A stretch of DNA of 64,000 bases from Marinomonas foliarum (GTDB taxonomy: Bacteria > Pseudomonadota > Gammaproteobacteria > Pseudomonadales > Marinomonadaceae), in contig NZ_QPJQ01000008.1 of assembly GCF_003337275.1 (NCBI RefSeq), positions 62,001 to 126,000 of the forward strand. Direction: 5' to 3'. The position numbers and the translations under genes are program-made. This document shows, piece by piece, positions 9,512 to 18,294 of this stretch; positions within the stretch are counted from its first letter, which is position 1, and each line of letters starts with the position of its first letter. Below the pieces are notes generated by a model. That model made no database searches and was not told the origin of the DNA. It saw only the letters and a list, made by a program, of their open reading frames with translations.

Positions 9512-9685
9512 GGATTCGTTCCTTACATGATATTAGTCGGCCGTTCTTCGATTCTGAGTAATCAAATGTCGCTTTGGAGTGACTTCTTTGATTGCAGTTC
9601 TGAAAATGTATCTCATATTTGTGACAAGTTCGAGAGACTGTGCAGTAATTTTGACCATTTGTGCAATATCTTACGCTTTTCAGGT

Positions 9686-9725
9686 AAAAAAAAGCCTGTG
9701 ATAGAGGTTCACTCTTTCACAGGCT
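9686..9725 (-). terminator. Terminator of the gts operon
   Basis: On the minus strand the stem AGCCTGTGA/TCACAGGCT (9693-9701 and 9717-9725) runs into an eight-base T tract. It lies about 40 bases beyond the end of gtsD. The remainder of 9512-9761 is ushA upstream sequence with no gene visible. Confidence 0.9.
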
Positions 9726-9761
9726 CGCTTATAAAAGCTAAAACGTTATAAATAACTACTA

Positions 9762-10871
9762 TCAGACATCAAGACGTTTGCCAGACTCTTGATCAAAAAC
9801 AACCGCTTTAGAGGTATCAAACATCATTTTGATAACTGAACCTGCAGCGGCTGGGTACATAGGGTTAGAACGACAGTTGATTTCAGCATCGTTAACACGA
9901 GTCAAAATCATCGTATCGGCACCCATAGGTTCTGTTACTTCCACTTCTATGTCTGTGGTCGTGACAAATGGCTGGCCTTCTTTGTGTGGCTGCGGTTCAG
10001 TGATCATTTCTGGGCGCAAGCCAAGCAACACGGTTTTACCAACGTAATCTTTTAGTGATTCTGGTTTCGGGAATGGCAGCGCTACGGTTGTGCTGGTGGC
10101 CAGTTCCAACATTGGTGTGCCATCTTGTTCAACGACATTCGCAGGAATGAAGTTCATTGCAGGAGAACCCATGAAGCCCGCAACAAACAAGTTCGCTGGG
10201 TTGTCATAGATTTCTTGTGGCGTACCAAGCTGTTGAACTTGTCCGTCCTTCATTACTGCGATGCGATCGGCCAATGTCATGGCTTCTATCTGATCGTGTG
10301 TTACATAAACGATGGTTGTGCCTAGCTTTTTATGTAGCTTCTTGATCTCTGTGCGCATCTCTACGCGCAGTTTGGCGTCAAGGTTAGACAATGGCTCATC
10401 AAACAAGTAAAGCTGAGGACGACGCGCTAAGGCACGACCCATAGCAACACGCTGACGCTGACCACCAGATAATTGTGCTGGTTTACGGTCAAGTAGGTGA
10501 CTGATTTGCAGCAATTCCGCAACGCGTTGTACTTCCACATCACGCTCTTCTTTTGGTACTTTGCGCATTTCCAAACCGAAAGAGATGTTTTGCTCTACCG
10601 TCATGTTTGGGTACAGGGCGTAAGACTGGAACACCATCGCGATATCACGATCTTTTGGGCTGGTATAAGTCACGTCTTTATCAGCGATCAGAATACGACC
10701 TTCGCTAACGTCTTCAAGGCCTGCAATCGAGTTCATCAGGGTGGATTTACCACAACCAGATGGCCCAACCAAAATCAGGAATTCACCCGTTTTGATGGAA
10801 ATATTGATGCCTTTTAAGATTTCAGTCTCGCCGTAGCGCTTTTTTACATTATCAATGACTAGGTTTGCCAT
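9762..10871 (-). CDS. gtsD: Glucose ABC transporter ATP-binding protein (MalK/UgpC family)
   Basis: A 369-residue ATPase that powers sugar import at the cytoplasmic face. Visible motifs are Walker A GPSGCGKST, Q-loop VFQSYALYP, signature LSGGQRQRVAMGRALARRP, Walker B with D-loop YLFDEPLSNLDAKLR and H-loop VTHDQIEAM. A C-terminal TOBE-like regulatory domain of about 130 residues marks the MalK class. It is the last gene of the gtsABCD operon and is called gltK in Pseudomonas aeruginosa. Paralogue aglK lies 11 kb away in the same island. Confidence 0.93.
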   Translation of the reverse strand: MANLVIDNVKKRYGETEILKGINISIKTGEFLILVGPSGCGKSTLMNSIAGLEDVSEGRILIADKDVTYTSPKDRDIAMVFQSYALYPNMTVEQNISFGLEMRKVPKEERDVEVQRVAELLQISHLLDRKPAQLSGGQRQRVAMGRALARRPQLYLFDEPLSNLDAKLRVEMRTEIKKLHKKLGTTIVYVTHDQIEAMTLADRIAVMKDGQVQQLGTPQEIYDNPANLFVAGFMGSPAMNFIPANVVEQDGTPMLELATSTTVALPFPKPESLKDYVGKTVLLGLRPEMITEPQPHKEGQPFVTTTDIEVEVTEPMGADTMILTRVNDAEINCRSNPMYPAAAGSVIKMMFDTSKAVVFDQESGKRLDV

Positions 10872-10970
10872 GTTATTACTCCGAATTTTTTAGGTCACTC
10901 GTGCTGTGTTAGATAGAAGGCACGAGTGCATTTTGTCTTTATCGTTGTTCGCTAGGTTGCTAAACCACTG

Positions 10971-11855
10971 TTAGCCTTTTACAGCACCAGCCGTTAAGCC
11001 ACGGACGAAGTATTTTCCTGCGAACACGTAAACAGCCAGTGTTGGTAGGGCTGCGATAATAGCGGCGGCCATATCGACGTTGTATTCCTTACCACCGAAG
11101 CTGGTGTTTACCAAATTGTTCAAGGCCACTGTTACTGGCTGAGTATCAAAACCAGAAAAAGCCACACCAAATAAGAAGTCATTCCAAATTTGCGTAAACT
11201 GCCAAATGACGGTTACGACGATAATCGGCGTAGAGACTGGCAAAATAATGCGATAGAAAATAGTAAAAAAGCCAGCACCATCAAGGCGAGCCGCTTTTAC
11301 CAATTCACCTGGAATTGACTGATAAAAGTTACGGAAGAACAAGGTTGTAAAAGCGATACCGTAAACCACATGTACGAAGACTAACCCCGATGTGGTATTA
11401 GCAATTCCCAACCAGCCTAGCGTTTGTGCCATTGGCAACAAAATAACTTGGAATGGAATGAAACAACCAACCAACATGGCGGCAAAGAAGAAATCGCTAC
11501 CACGGAATTTCCATAGGGAAATAACGTAACCGTTTAGTGCACCAACCAAAGTTGAGATAGCTACGGCTGGCAAGACGATTTGAAACGAGTTCATGAAGTA
11601 AGGCGAGATACCGCCACAGCTACCGCCAGTACAGGCACTTGACCAAGCTTTTGACCAAGAATCGAAATTCAAGGAAGCAGGCAAAGACAGCAGTGTTCCA
11701 GTTCGAATCTCTTCAACGTCTTTAAGTGAGGTTAATAACATGACGATAAAAGGCATCAAGTAAAACGCAGCTACGACGATTAATACCGTGTACAAGGCAA
11801 CGCGTAATGCTTTGTCTAGGCCAGATGTTTTACGGCCAACAGCTTTATTACTCAT
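10971..11855 (-). CDS. gtsC: Glucose ABC transporter permease, MalG type
   Basis: About 294 residues with six predicted membrane helices. The EAA-type coupling loop reads VKAARLDGAGFFTIFYRIIL, and the protein ends VRGLTAGAVKG, a typical MalG-type C-terminus. The frame extends 18 codons upstream, but the ATG at 11855 has a GAGGT Shine-Dalgarno and gives the family N-terminus MSNKAVGRKTSG, so it is preferred. This start overlaps the end of gtsB by eight bases, implying translational coupling. Confidence 0.92.
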   Translation of the reverse strand: MSNKAVGRKTSGLDKALRVALYTVLIVVAAFYLMPFIVMLLTSLKDVEEIRTGTLLSLPASLNFDSWSKAWSSACTGGSCGGISPYFMNSFQIVLPAVAISTLVGALNGYVISLWKFRGSDFFFAAMLVGCFIPFQVILLPMAQTLGWLGIANTTSGLVFVHVVYGIAFTTLFFRNFYQSIPGELVKAARLDGAGFFTIFYRIILPVSTPIIVVTVIWQFTQIWNDFLFGVAFSGFDTQPVTVALNNLVNTSFGGKEYNVDMAAAIIAALPTLAVYVFAGKYFVRGLTAGAVKG

Positions 11856-12777
11856 GGCGTTTACCTCGCAACTCAGAATACAAATAAGGAACCAAAATCG
11901 CCAAGACACAACCTAGCATCACCATAGCAGACGCCGAACCTAAGCCGATTTGGCTACGGGTAAAGGTGTAGGTGTACATGAAGTTAGCAGGCAGATCGGA
12001 TGCGTAACCTGGTCCACCATTGGTTAACGCCGCCACCAAGTCGAAACTCTTAATCGCAATGTGCGATAGAACGACCAAGGCACTGAAGAAGACAGGTTTA
12101 AGTGATGGCAAAATAATACGACGGTAAGTCGTAAATGTGCTTGCGCCATCAAGGTGTGCGGCTTTAATAAGATCACCATCTACGCCACGAAGTCCGGCTA
12201 GGAACAACGCCATGACGAAGCCAGAGGCTTGCCAAACGGCCGCGATAACCAAACAGTAAATAACCATGTCTGGATTAATCAACCAATCGAATTTGAAGTT
12301 TTCAAAACCAAAGTCGATCATCATTTTTTCTAGACCGTTGGTTGGGTTAAGTAACCATTTCCAAGCGGTACCTGTGACGATGAAAGAAATCGCCATCGGA
12401 TAAAGATAAATAGTACGGATCGCGCCTTCGGCACGAATCTTTTGATCCAAGAAAATGGCTAAAGTCACGCCAAGGAACAAACAGATAGCAATAAACAAAC
12501 CACCGAAGATCCCAAGGTTGGATAGGGCTACCATCCAGCGGTCGTTGTTGAATAGGCGCTCGTATTGGTCAAAGCCGACAAAATTGTACGACGGCAACAT
12601 ACGAGAACCAGTGAAAGAGAGAACGGCTGTCCAAATCATGTAGCCGTAAATGCACACCAAGGTAACAATTACCGTTGGCGCCATGACGATTTTAGGCATC
12701 CAATCTGCCAGGCTGAGGCGCGCAGGACGTCCTGACTGAGTCGGCCCTGACCCAGTATTGGCGGCTTTAGTGTTCAT
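11848..12777 (-). CDS. gtsB: Glucose ABC transporter permease, MalF type
   Basis: A 309-residue inner-membrane protein with six predicted helices, the first near residues 30-55. The coupling loop is LIKAAHLDGASTFTTYRRII. It pairs with GtsC to form the channel. It is separated from gtsA by 179 bases that hold a strong stem-loop, and overlaps gtsC at its 3' end. Confidence 0.92.
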   Translation of the reverse strand: MNTKAANTGSGPTQSGRPARLSLADWMPKIVMAPTVIVTLVCIYGYMIWTAVLSFTGSRMLPSYNFVGFDQYERLFNNDRWMVALSNLGIFGGLFIAICLFLGVTLAIFLDQKIRAEGAIRTIYLYPMAISFIVTGTAWKWLLNPTNGLEKMMIDFGFENFKFDWLINPDMVIYCLVIAAVWQASGFVMALFLAGLRGVDGDLIKAAHLDGASTFTTYRRIILPSLKPVFFSALVVLSHIAIKSFDLVAALTNGGPGYASDLPANFMYTYTFTRSQIGLGSASAMVMLGCVLAILVPYLYSELRGKRHE

Positions 12778-12895
12778 ATTTGATGCTTCACTATAGAAGA
12801 GAGTGCGATAAAACGACTGCGCTTGATGGAGTGGTATTAAACCTAATTCATCTTTACTCGTGTTGTTTCTGGCATTCTCTAAGAAATATTAAGAA

Positions 12896-12919
12896 GAGGC
12901 TGGTCAGAGGACCAGCCTC
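12896..12919 (-). terminator. Intercistronic stem-loop between gtsA and gtsB (attenuator or mRNA stabiliser)
   Basis: A perfect 10-bp stem GAGGCTGGTC/GACCAGCCTC with a four-base loop sits in the 179-base gap. On the minus strand only a broken T tract follows, so termination would be partial. Such structures after binding-protein genes usually give more binding protein than permease. Confidence 0.7.
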
Positions 12920-12956
12920 GTATGCTTATCTACAAACGATGTTTGCAAACGTGATC

Positions 12957-14204
12957 TTACATACTTGCTTTTACTGCACGTGCTAGCTTGTCTACAGCTT
13001 CTTTAGATGTCATAGACTCATCGTTGAAGAAGTTAGTCACAACGTCAAAGATAGCGCCTTGAACCATAGAGTTTGCAGCCATACCGTGAGCCATACTTGG
13101 CACTAGGTTGCCAGTAGTAGAGCTTGCTAGGAAAGCATCCATAGATGCGTGTGCACAGGTATCAAATTTTTCACGTGGCATGTTCAAACGAACAGGGATA
13201 GAACCCTTATTCAAGTTGAATGTTTCTTGGAATTTAGGCTCAAGAATCAAACGAGCAAGGTCTTTTTGAGCTGCTTGTTTTTCTTTGCCGTCTACTTTAA
13301 ACATAGCAAGAGAGTCTATGTTGAAAGTAAAAGAGCCGCTTGTGCCTGGTGCTGGGTAACAAACGTAATCGATACCCGCTTTTTTGCCCGCTGCAGTGAA
13401 CTCGCCTTTCGCCCAGTCACCCATGATTTGCATTGCTGCATCGCCATTGATAACCATAGAAGTAGCAACGTTCCAATCGCGACCAGAAAAACCTGGGTCA
13501 ACGAACTCACGCATTTGCTTGAAAGTATCAAACACGTCGATCATGTCTTGGCTACGTAGCGTTTTGTCAGACAAACCGATGAAGGCGCTGTTGTAGAATT
13601 TCGCGCCTTTTGCCAAAGCAATTGCTTCGAACAAAGTCGCGTCTTGCCAGTTCTGACCACCATGTGCAAGTGGCGTGAAACCCGCTGCTTTGATTTTTTT
13701 CGCTTCTACGATGAACTGTTCCCATGTTGTAGGGATAGATGCGCCAGATTTACGGAATACTTCTGGGTTTGCCCACATCCAGTTTACGCGGTGAACGTTT
13801 ACTGGTGCTGCAACGTAATTACCGTCGTATTTCATTGTATCGCTAACGACTTGAGGAAGGATAACGTCCCATTCGCCTGCTTCTGCCACATCGTCAAGGT
13901 TTGTTAGGAAACCAAGATCACCCCATTCTTGAATGGTTGGGCCTTTAATTTGAGCAGCGGAAGGTGGGTTGCCAGAAATGGCACGAGATTTTAGAACGGT
14001 CATAGCAGATTCACCACCGCCACCTGCGACTGCGAAGTCTTTCCAAGTGTGGCCAGCGTCTACCATTTCTTCTTTAAGTACATTGATCGCAGCGGCTTCG
14101 CCACCTGATGTCCACCAATGTAGAACTTCTACCTCACCAGCCTGAGCAGTAGCCGCGGCTAGAGAAAGTGCAACTGTGGTTAAACCGAAAGCAATTTTTT
14201 TCAT
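12957..14204 (-). CDS. gtsA: Glucose/mannose ABC transporter periplasmic binding protein
   Basis: A 415-residue protein with a clear signal peptide (MKKIAFGLTTVALSLAAATAQA). The mature start EVEVLHWWTSGGEAAAINVL, then GGGGESAMTVLKSRA, QIKGPTIQEWG and LAHGGQNWQD, closely match Pseudomonas GtsA (GltB) as remembered. It captures glucose, possibly mannose or xylose, in the periplasm and delivers it to GtsBCD. Its position directly downstream of a GltR-GtrS type two-component system is the Pseudomonas arrangement and supports the call. The promoter must lie in 14205-14445, a 241-base gap with no gene. Confidence 0.94.
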   Translation of the reverse strand: MKKIAFGLTTVALSLAAATAQAGEVEVLHWWTSGGEAAAINVLKEEMVDAGHTWKDFAVAGGGGESAMTVLKSRAISGNPPSAAQIKGPTIQEWGDLGFLTNLDDVAEAGEWDVILPQVVSDTMKYDGNYVAAPVNVHRVNWMWANPEVFRKSGASIPTTWEQFIVEAKKIKAAGFTPLAHGGQNWQDATLFEAIALAKGAKFYNSAFIGLSDKTLRSQDMIDVFDTFKQMREFVDPGFSGRDWNVATSMVINGDAAMQIMGDWAKGEFTAAGKKAGIDYVCYPAPGTSGSFTFNIDSLAMFKVDGKEKQAAQKDLARLILEPKFQETFNLNKGSIPVRLNMPREKFDTCAHASMDAFLASSTTGNLVPSMAHGMAANSMVQGAIFDVVTNFFNDESMTSKEAVDKLARAVKASM

Positions 14205-14445
14205 GATAGTAACCTTTGTTATTGTTATTGCGTCTAATCAAAATCATCTAGTGTTTTGATATTGCGTTATTTTTGTATCGACCTCGCTGTCTGAAGACCA
14301 GCTTAAGCGAGTGTTCGAGTTACAGAATTTAGCAAAGGATCTGACAAGGGGGGGTAAAGTAGAGCAACCTATTGTAACAAAGTCTTGCAAGGTTGCTTTT
14401 TATTGCCGACTTTATTGCTATTTTTTTGCACAAAAGTCCGTGAAA

Positions 14446-15912
14446 TCAGTGTCTTGGTAGCCAAAGCTTGGCTTCAAGTCCTTGTTGTATATTATTGTTC
14501 AATGTTACTTCACCGCCATGAGCGCGGGCAATATTTCGTGCAATACTCAGCCCCAATCCCATTCCACCTGGGTGACCGGAGTGATCTGGAGTAAGACGAG
14601 TATAGGGTTGAAAGACTTTGTCAATTTTATCTATTGGAATGCCTGGACCTTGGTCACAAATACGAATACAGACTTCGTCTTCATCATCTTCAATGTACAC
14701 AATGGCGGTTTTTCCGTAATACAGTGCGTTATCAACTAGGTTCCCCAAACAGCGTTTGATTGCGAGAGGTTTACCTATAAATGGGTGCTCCAGTTCACCA
14801 ACAACGGTGAGTTTCACATCGTGTAAATTGGCTGCAGTTTGCATGTCTCGTAACATGCGGGAGATATTTACCTCGATACGATTTTCATGGATATCGGTTT
14901 CTTTCACACTTTGTAGTGCGCCTTTCACCAACATGTCTAGGTCTTCTAAATCGCGAATCATAGCGTCGCGCGTATCGTCTTCGTCGAGCATTTCTGCACG
15001 CAATCGTAGGCGAGTGATTGGGGTTTTTAAATCATGTGATATAGACGCAAATAACCTTTCTCGGTCATTTAAATAACGCTGGATACGACGCTGCATATCA
15101 TTAAAGGCTTTGGCAGTGTTACGAACTTCGACACTGCCCACTTCCTTTATCGGTTTCCAGTCGCCTTGTCCAAAGCGTTCTGCTGCTCGAGCCAAGGTCG
15201 CCAGCGGACGAGTGACACGGCGCAGAATAACAATGCTCAGCAAGAGTACGGTGATGACCGACATCGCCATGGAAAATAAGCGGTCGCCAGTGAGTGCCGA
15301 GTTGCCCTCTAGAAAATACGGGTCTGGCATAAGACTCGCTAAATACAGCCAGTCTTTGTCGTTGATAGGGATTTGAATGACAATAATCGGTGGAGTAAGA
15401 GGTTTTACTAATAAACTATGGTGTCCCCATCGCTCTGGTAAATCCACGAGGCGAGTGTGGTTATTGATGACATGTAAATCGCTCGGGCTGGAAAAGGCAA
15501 TATGAGCATTACGGATACCTAATTGCTTCACCAGTGTCGATTGCACCTCGTTTTTCACAATATTTTTGAGAGGTGAGTCGGGAATGTTGTTGATGAGGAT
15601 TTCTTCTTTGTTGAGGGTAACAAAGAAACGTGTGCCCCCCATGTCTTGTAACTGGTCAATGACAATGTGGCGATAATTGGTTGGTAAGGATTTGAAGTAA
15701 CTGACAGTCGCGGCAATACGAAAGGCCATGTGCTTAGATACTTCACGGACGTTTTGTTCGGTGTCAGATTCGAGTTGGCGTAGCCATATTGTTGAGCTGA
15801 TGAACTGAGCGCTAGCAACTCCTAGCGCCATAATAATCAAGATTTGTCCTGTTAGTGATTGTGACCAGCGCTTAATGCGTGAGCTTGTGCTTTCAGCGTT
15901 GTTATTGGACAT
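14446..15912 (-). CDS. gtrS: Sensor histidine kinase of the glucose uptake operon (GtrS-like)
   Basis: About 488 residues. Transmembrane helix near 22-45, periplasmic sensor to about 210, second helix 212-232, then HAMP. The kinase H-box is ISHDLKTPITRLRLRAEML, followed by N-box NLVDNALYYG, G1 DQGPGIP and G2 GMGLGLSIARNIARAHGG, so it looks fully active. It overlaps the end of the response regulator gene by about 11 bases; a GTG one codon earlier is an alternative start. In Pseudomonas GtrS senses 2-ketogluconate or 6-phosphogluconate and controls gts through GltR. The signal here is not visible. Confidence 0.9.
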   Translation of the reverse strand: MSNNNAESTSSRIKRWSQSLTGQILIIMALGVASAQFISSTIWLRQLESDTEQNVREVSKHMAFRIAATVSYFKSLPTNYRHIVIDQLQDMGGTRFFVTLNKEEILINNIPDSPLKNIVKNEVQSTLVKQLGIRNAHIAFSSPSDLHVINNHTRLVDLPERWGHHSLLVKPLTPPIIVIQIPINDKDWLYLASLMPDPYFLEGNSALTGDRLFSMAMSVITVLLLSIVILRRVTRPLATLARAAERFGQGDWKPIKEVGSVEVRNTAKAFNDMQRRIQRYLNDRERLFASISHDLKTPITRLRLRAEMLDEDDTRDAMIRDLEDLDMLVKGALQSVKETDIHENRIEVNISRMLRDMQTAANLHDVKLTVVGELEHPFIGKPLAIKRCLGNLVDNALYYGKTAIVYIEDDEDEVCIRICDQGPGIPIDKIDKVFQPYTRLTPDHSGHPGGMGLGLSIARNIARAHGGEVTLNNNIQQGLEAKLWLPRH

Positions 15913-16636
15913 CACTGAGAACTTCGACGTTGGCGGTTAGGATGTAGCCTTGACCACGGATAGTTTTTATTAGTTGGGGCTGACGCGCGTCTTCATGCAA
16001 GCGTTGGCGTAAGCGGCTGACATGGACATCAATAAAGCGATCCAATGGCGCGCTGTCGCGTCCGCGGGTATTTTCAGCAATCAGCTCGCGAGTGAGTACC
16101 GCTCCCGGGTGAGTCAAAAACAACATGAGCAAATTATAATCGGCGCCAGATAAGGATTCTTTCTTATCATCAAAGTGCAGTTCCCGTGACAAGGTATCCA
16201 AGGAGAACTGAGCGAACCGATAAAAACGGTGGCTTACGGGCGTTATTTCAACGACTTCGGTGTGTTCCATACGACGCAAAATCGCTTTAATGCGCGCCAG
16301 TAATTCGCGGGGATTAAAAGGTTTTGCTAAGTAATCATCGGCGCCAATTTCTAGGCCAATAATACGATCCATTTCATCAGAGTTGGCGGTCAGCATGATC
16401 ACAGGAACTTGTGAAAGAGCGCGCAAAGAACGACATACAGCAAAGCCATCTTGCCCTGGAAGCATGATGTCTAATATGACAAGGTCTATGTCTTGCTCTG
16501 CGCGAAAATTAGCCAAGAACGCTTCGCCGGAGTCGGCGGTAAGTACGTTAAATTGGTGCTTTTCTAAATATGTTTTGAGCAGGGTGCGGATCTCGTCGTC
16601 ATCGTCTACAACATAGATACATTTTGCGTTGGTCAT
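15902..16636 (-). CDS. gltR: OmpR-family response regulator (GltR-like)
   Basis: A 244-residue protein. The receiver has the acidic cluster VVDDDDE, phosphoacceptor Asp 56 in LVILDIMLPGQDG, and the Lys of AKPFNPREL. The C-terminal winged helix includes LTRELIAENTRGRD and VSRLRQRLHED, with IKTIRGQGYILT at the end. Order gltR-gtrS-gtsABCD matches Pseudomonas. It is divergent from the fructokinase gene across 228 bases, so that region likely carries promoters for both. Confidence 0.92.
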   Translation of the reverse strand: MTNAKCIYVVDDDDEIRTLLKTYLEKHQFNVLTADSGEAFLANFRAEQDIDLVILDIMLPGQDGFAVCRSLRALSQVPVIMLTANSDEMDRIIGLEIGADDYLAKPFNPRELLARIKAILRRMEHTEVVEITPVSHRFYRFAQFSLDTLSRELHFDDKKESLSGADYNLLMLFLTHPGAVLTRELIAENTRGRDSAPLDRFIDVHVSRLRQRLHEDARQPQLIKTIRGQGYILTANVEVLSDVQ

Positions 16637-16759
16637 TCTTTTGCTCGGTGGAAGTGTTTATAGAGACCTGCGAACAGGTTTCATTTTGTGTAAAACCGTC
16701 TGTTAAGTTTCGAGTCTAGCAAGAAAGTGAGAGTGAACCAATTGTTCAAATGACGTGGC

Positions 16760-16796
16760 GACGTTTCGTCAATTAAATAAATTAAATTGATTTAAG
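16760..16796. promoter_or_regulatory. Palindromic elements between gltR and the fructokinase gene
   Basis: GACGTTTCGTC (16760-16770) is a 4-bp palindrome with a 3-base centre. TTAAATTGATTTAA nearby has six-base perfect arms around TG. Both lie in the divergent intergenic region and could bind a regulator. The second is AT-rich and may be chance. Confidence 0.25.
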
Positions 16797-16864
16797 GCTT
16801 TTCCACCTGCATAATTTTTCAACTATCCTTATTTTTACCCACGTATTTAAAAGAGAACACAATA

Positions 16865-17836
16865 ATGACAACAAAAGTGATGGCATTCGGTGAAGCCTTA
16901 ATCGACTTTCTTTCAAATGGAGCAACCAAAGCCGGAGAGCTTGAATCTTTTACGAAGTTTCCTGGCGGTGCTCCAGCGAACGTTGCTGTTGCTGTGGCTC
17001 GCTTAGGTGGCAATAGTCACTTTGTAGGTCAAGTTGGTGATGATGCGTTTGGTCATTTCTTGAAAGCATCCCTTGATGATTATGGGGTAAATACCAGCAA
17101 TATGCTGATGACCAAAGAAGCCAAAACAGCGCTGGCCTTTGTGAGTCTGGACCAAACAGGTGAGCGTAGCTTTGAATTCTACCGAAGCCCTTCCGCTGAT
17201 ATTTTGTTTCGCGAGAAGGATTTTGATGCGGCTTGGTTTGCGGGGGGCAAAGGCGTTTTTCATACTTGTTCCAATACATTAACCGATGCAGATATTACTA
17301 AAGCCACCTTGGTGGGTGTCGGCATGGCGCGTTCTGCCAATTGGATTGTCAGCATTGATGTTAATTTACGTGTGAACCTTTGGCCCAATGGGCAAGTCGA
17401 TACCAAGCGCGTGATTGATTGGATGCAAAGTGGCGATGTGGTGAAAGCTAGCCTTGAAGAACTGGCCGTGCTTGCGGAAGACCCGTTTGCTTTGATCGAG
17501 CAATCACTGGCAGCGGGTGTTACCTTGTTTGTGTTAACCGATGGCGGCAATCCAATCCGCTTCTACACACAGGCACATGGTGTTAGTGAAGTGATTACGC
17601 CGAAAGTCGAGGTAAAAGACACCACTGCTGCGGGAGATGCCTTTGTTGGAGGTTTACTTTATAAGCTGGCTGAGCAAGGTGGAGATCGTGCGGCATTGGC
17701 AGAGCTATCGCAGCAGCAGCTTATCGCCATTGTCCGCTTTGCTGCGGCTTGCGGTGCGGACTCTGTGACCAAATTAGGCGCGTATCCTTCTTTACCCACT
17801 GTGGCAGAAGCTGAAACGCAATTGGCGAAGTTCTAG
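16865..17836 (+). CDS. scrK: PfkB-family fructokinase
   Basis: A 323-residue ribokinase-fold sugar kinase. It has the N-terminal substrate motif FPGGAPANVAVAVARLGG and the C-terminal ATP/anion-hole signature DTTAAGDAFVGGLLY with the catalytic Asp. Placement beside an alpha-glucoside importer and alpha-glucosidase suggests it phosphorylates fructose freed from sucrose. 2-Keto-3-deoxygluconate kinase is an alternative within the same family. In Pseudomonas this divergent position holds glk and edd, so the content of this slot differs. Confidence 0.85.
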   Translation: MTTKVMAFGEALIDFLSNGATKAGELESFTKFPGGAPANVAVAVARLGGNSHFVGQVGDDAFGHFLKASLDDYGVNTSNMLMTKEAKTALAFVSLDQTGERSFEFYRSPSADILFREKDFDAAWFAGGKGVFHTCSNTLTDADITKATLVGVGMARSANWIVSIDVNLRVNLWPNGQVDTKRVIDWMQSGDVVKASLEELAVLAEDPFALIEQSLAAGVTLFVLTDGGNPIRFYTQAHGVSEVITPKVEVKDTTAAGDAFVGGLLYKLAEQGGDRAALAELSQQQLIAIVRFAAACGADSVTKLGAYPSLPTVAEAETQLAKF

Positions 17837-17918
17837 TTTAACCGACATTGATCTAGGTCATTGGCTCATCGTTTAGTTAAACGGTTAAGAAGACGATAAA
17901 ATTGTTTTGTTACCTATG

Positions 17919-17943
17919 AAGCGCAGTTTGTCTGCGCTTTTTT
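17919..17943 (+). terminator. Terminator after the fructokinase gene
   Basis: The stem AAGCGCAG/CTGCGCTT with a five-base loop is followed by a T tract. It separates scrK from the agl operon. Confidence 0.88.
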
Positions 17944-18073
17944 ATGCCTAAATCCTGATCTCAAATTTAGCAAGAATTGAGAATGAAGCACGTATGAAAT
18001 GTTCGATAAATGAGCAATAACTTGCTGAATTCAGAGAGAAAACCCTATATTGTTTGTTTTTTATACAGGTTGG

Positions 18074-18094
18074 TGCGAATAGATTAGATTCGCA
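18074..18094. promoter_or_regulatory. Inverted repeat upstream of aglE, candidate operator
   Basis: TGCGAAT and ATTCGCA form a perfect 7-bp inverted repeat around a 7-base centre, about 200 bases before the aglE start. It lies in a 455-base gap (17837-18291) with no credible gene. It could bind a dimeric regulator, perhaps the LacI-type protein encoded at the end of this cluster. Confidence 0.4.
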
Positions 18095-18294
18095 TTTTCA
18101 TAATATCCAACTAAATTTAGTAATTAATTAAGTCAATATTAAGGATGCTAAGTGCTTGAAGCGCGGGTTTTGTTTGTTAATAATCAAATTCCTTCTTAAT
18201 CCTTATAGAAGACATGTTTAGTGTGTTTCGACCTACGATAATAAAAACAAAGGCGTACTAGGGGAGGATTCCCAGTGTGCCGTAAGGAGCTATG

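Noticed and set aside
9527-9751. 74-codon plus-strand frame upstream of ushA
   Set aside because: It overlaps the gts terminator and ushA promoter region and shows no domain-like sequence.
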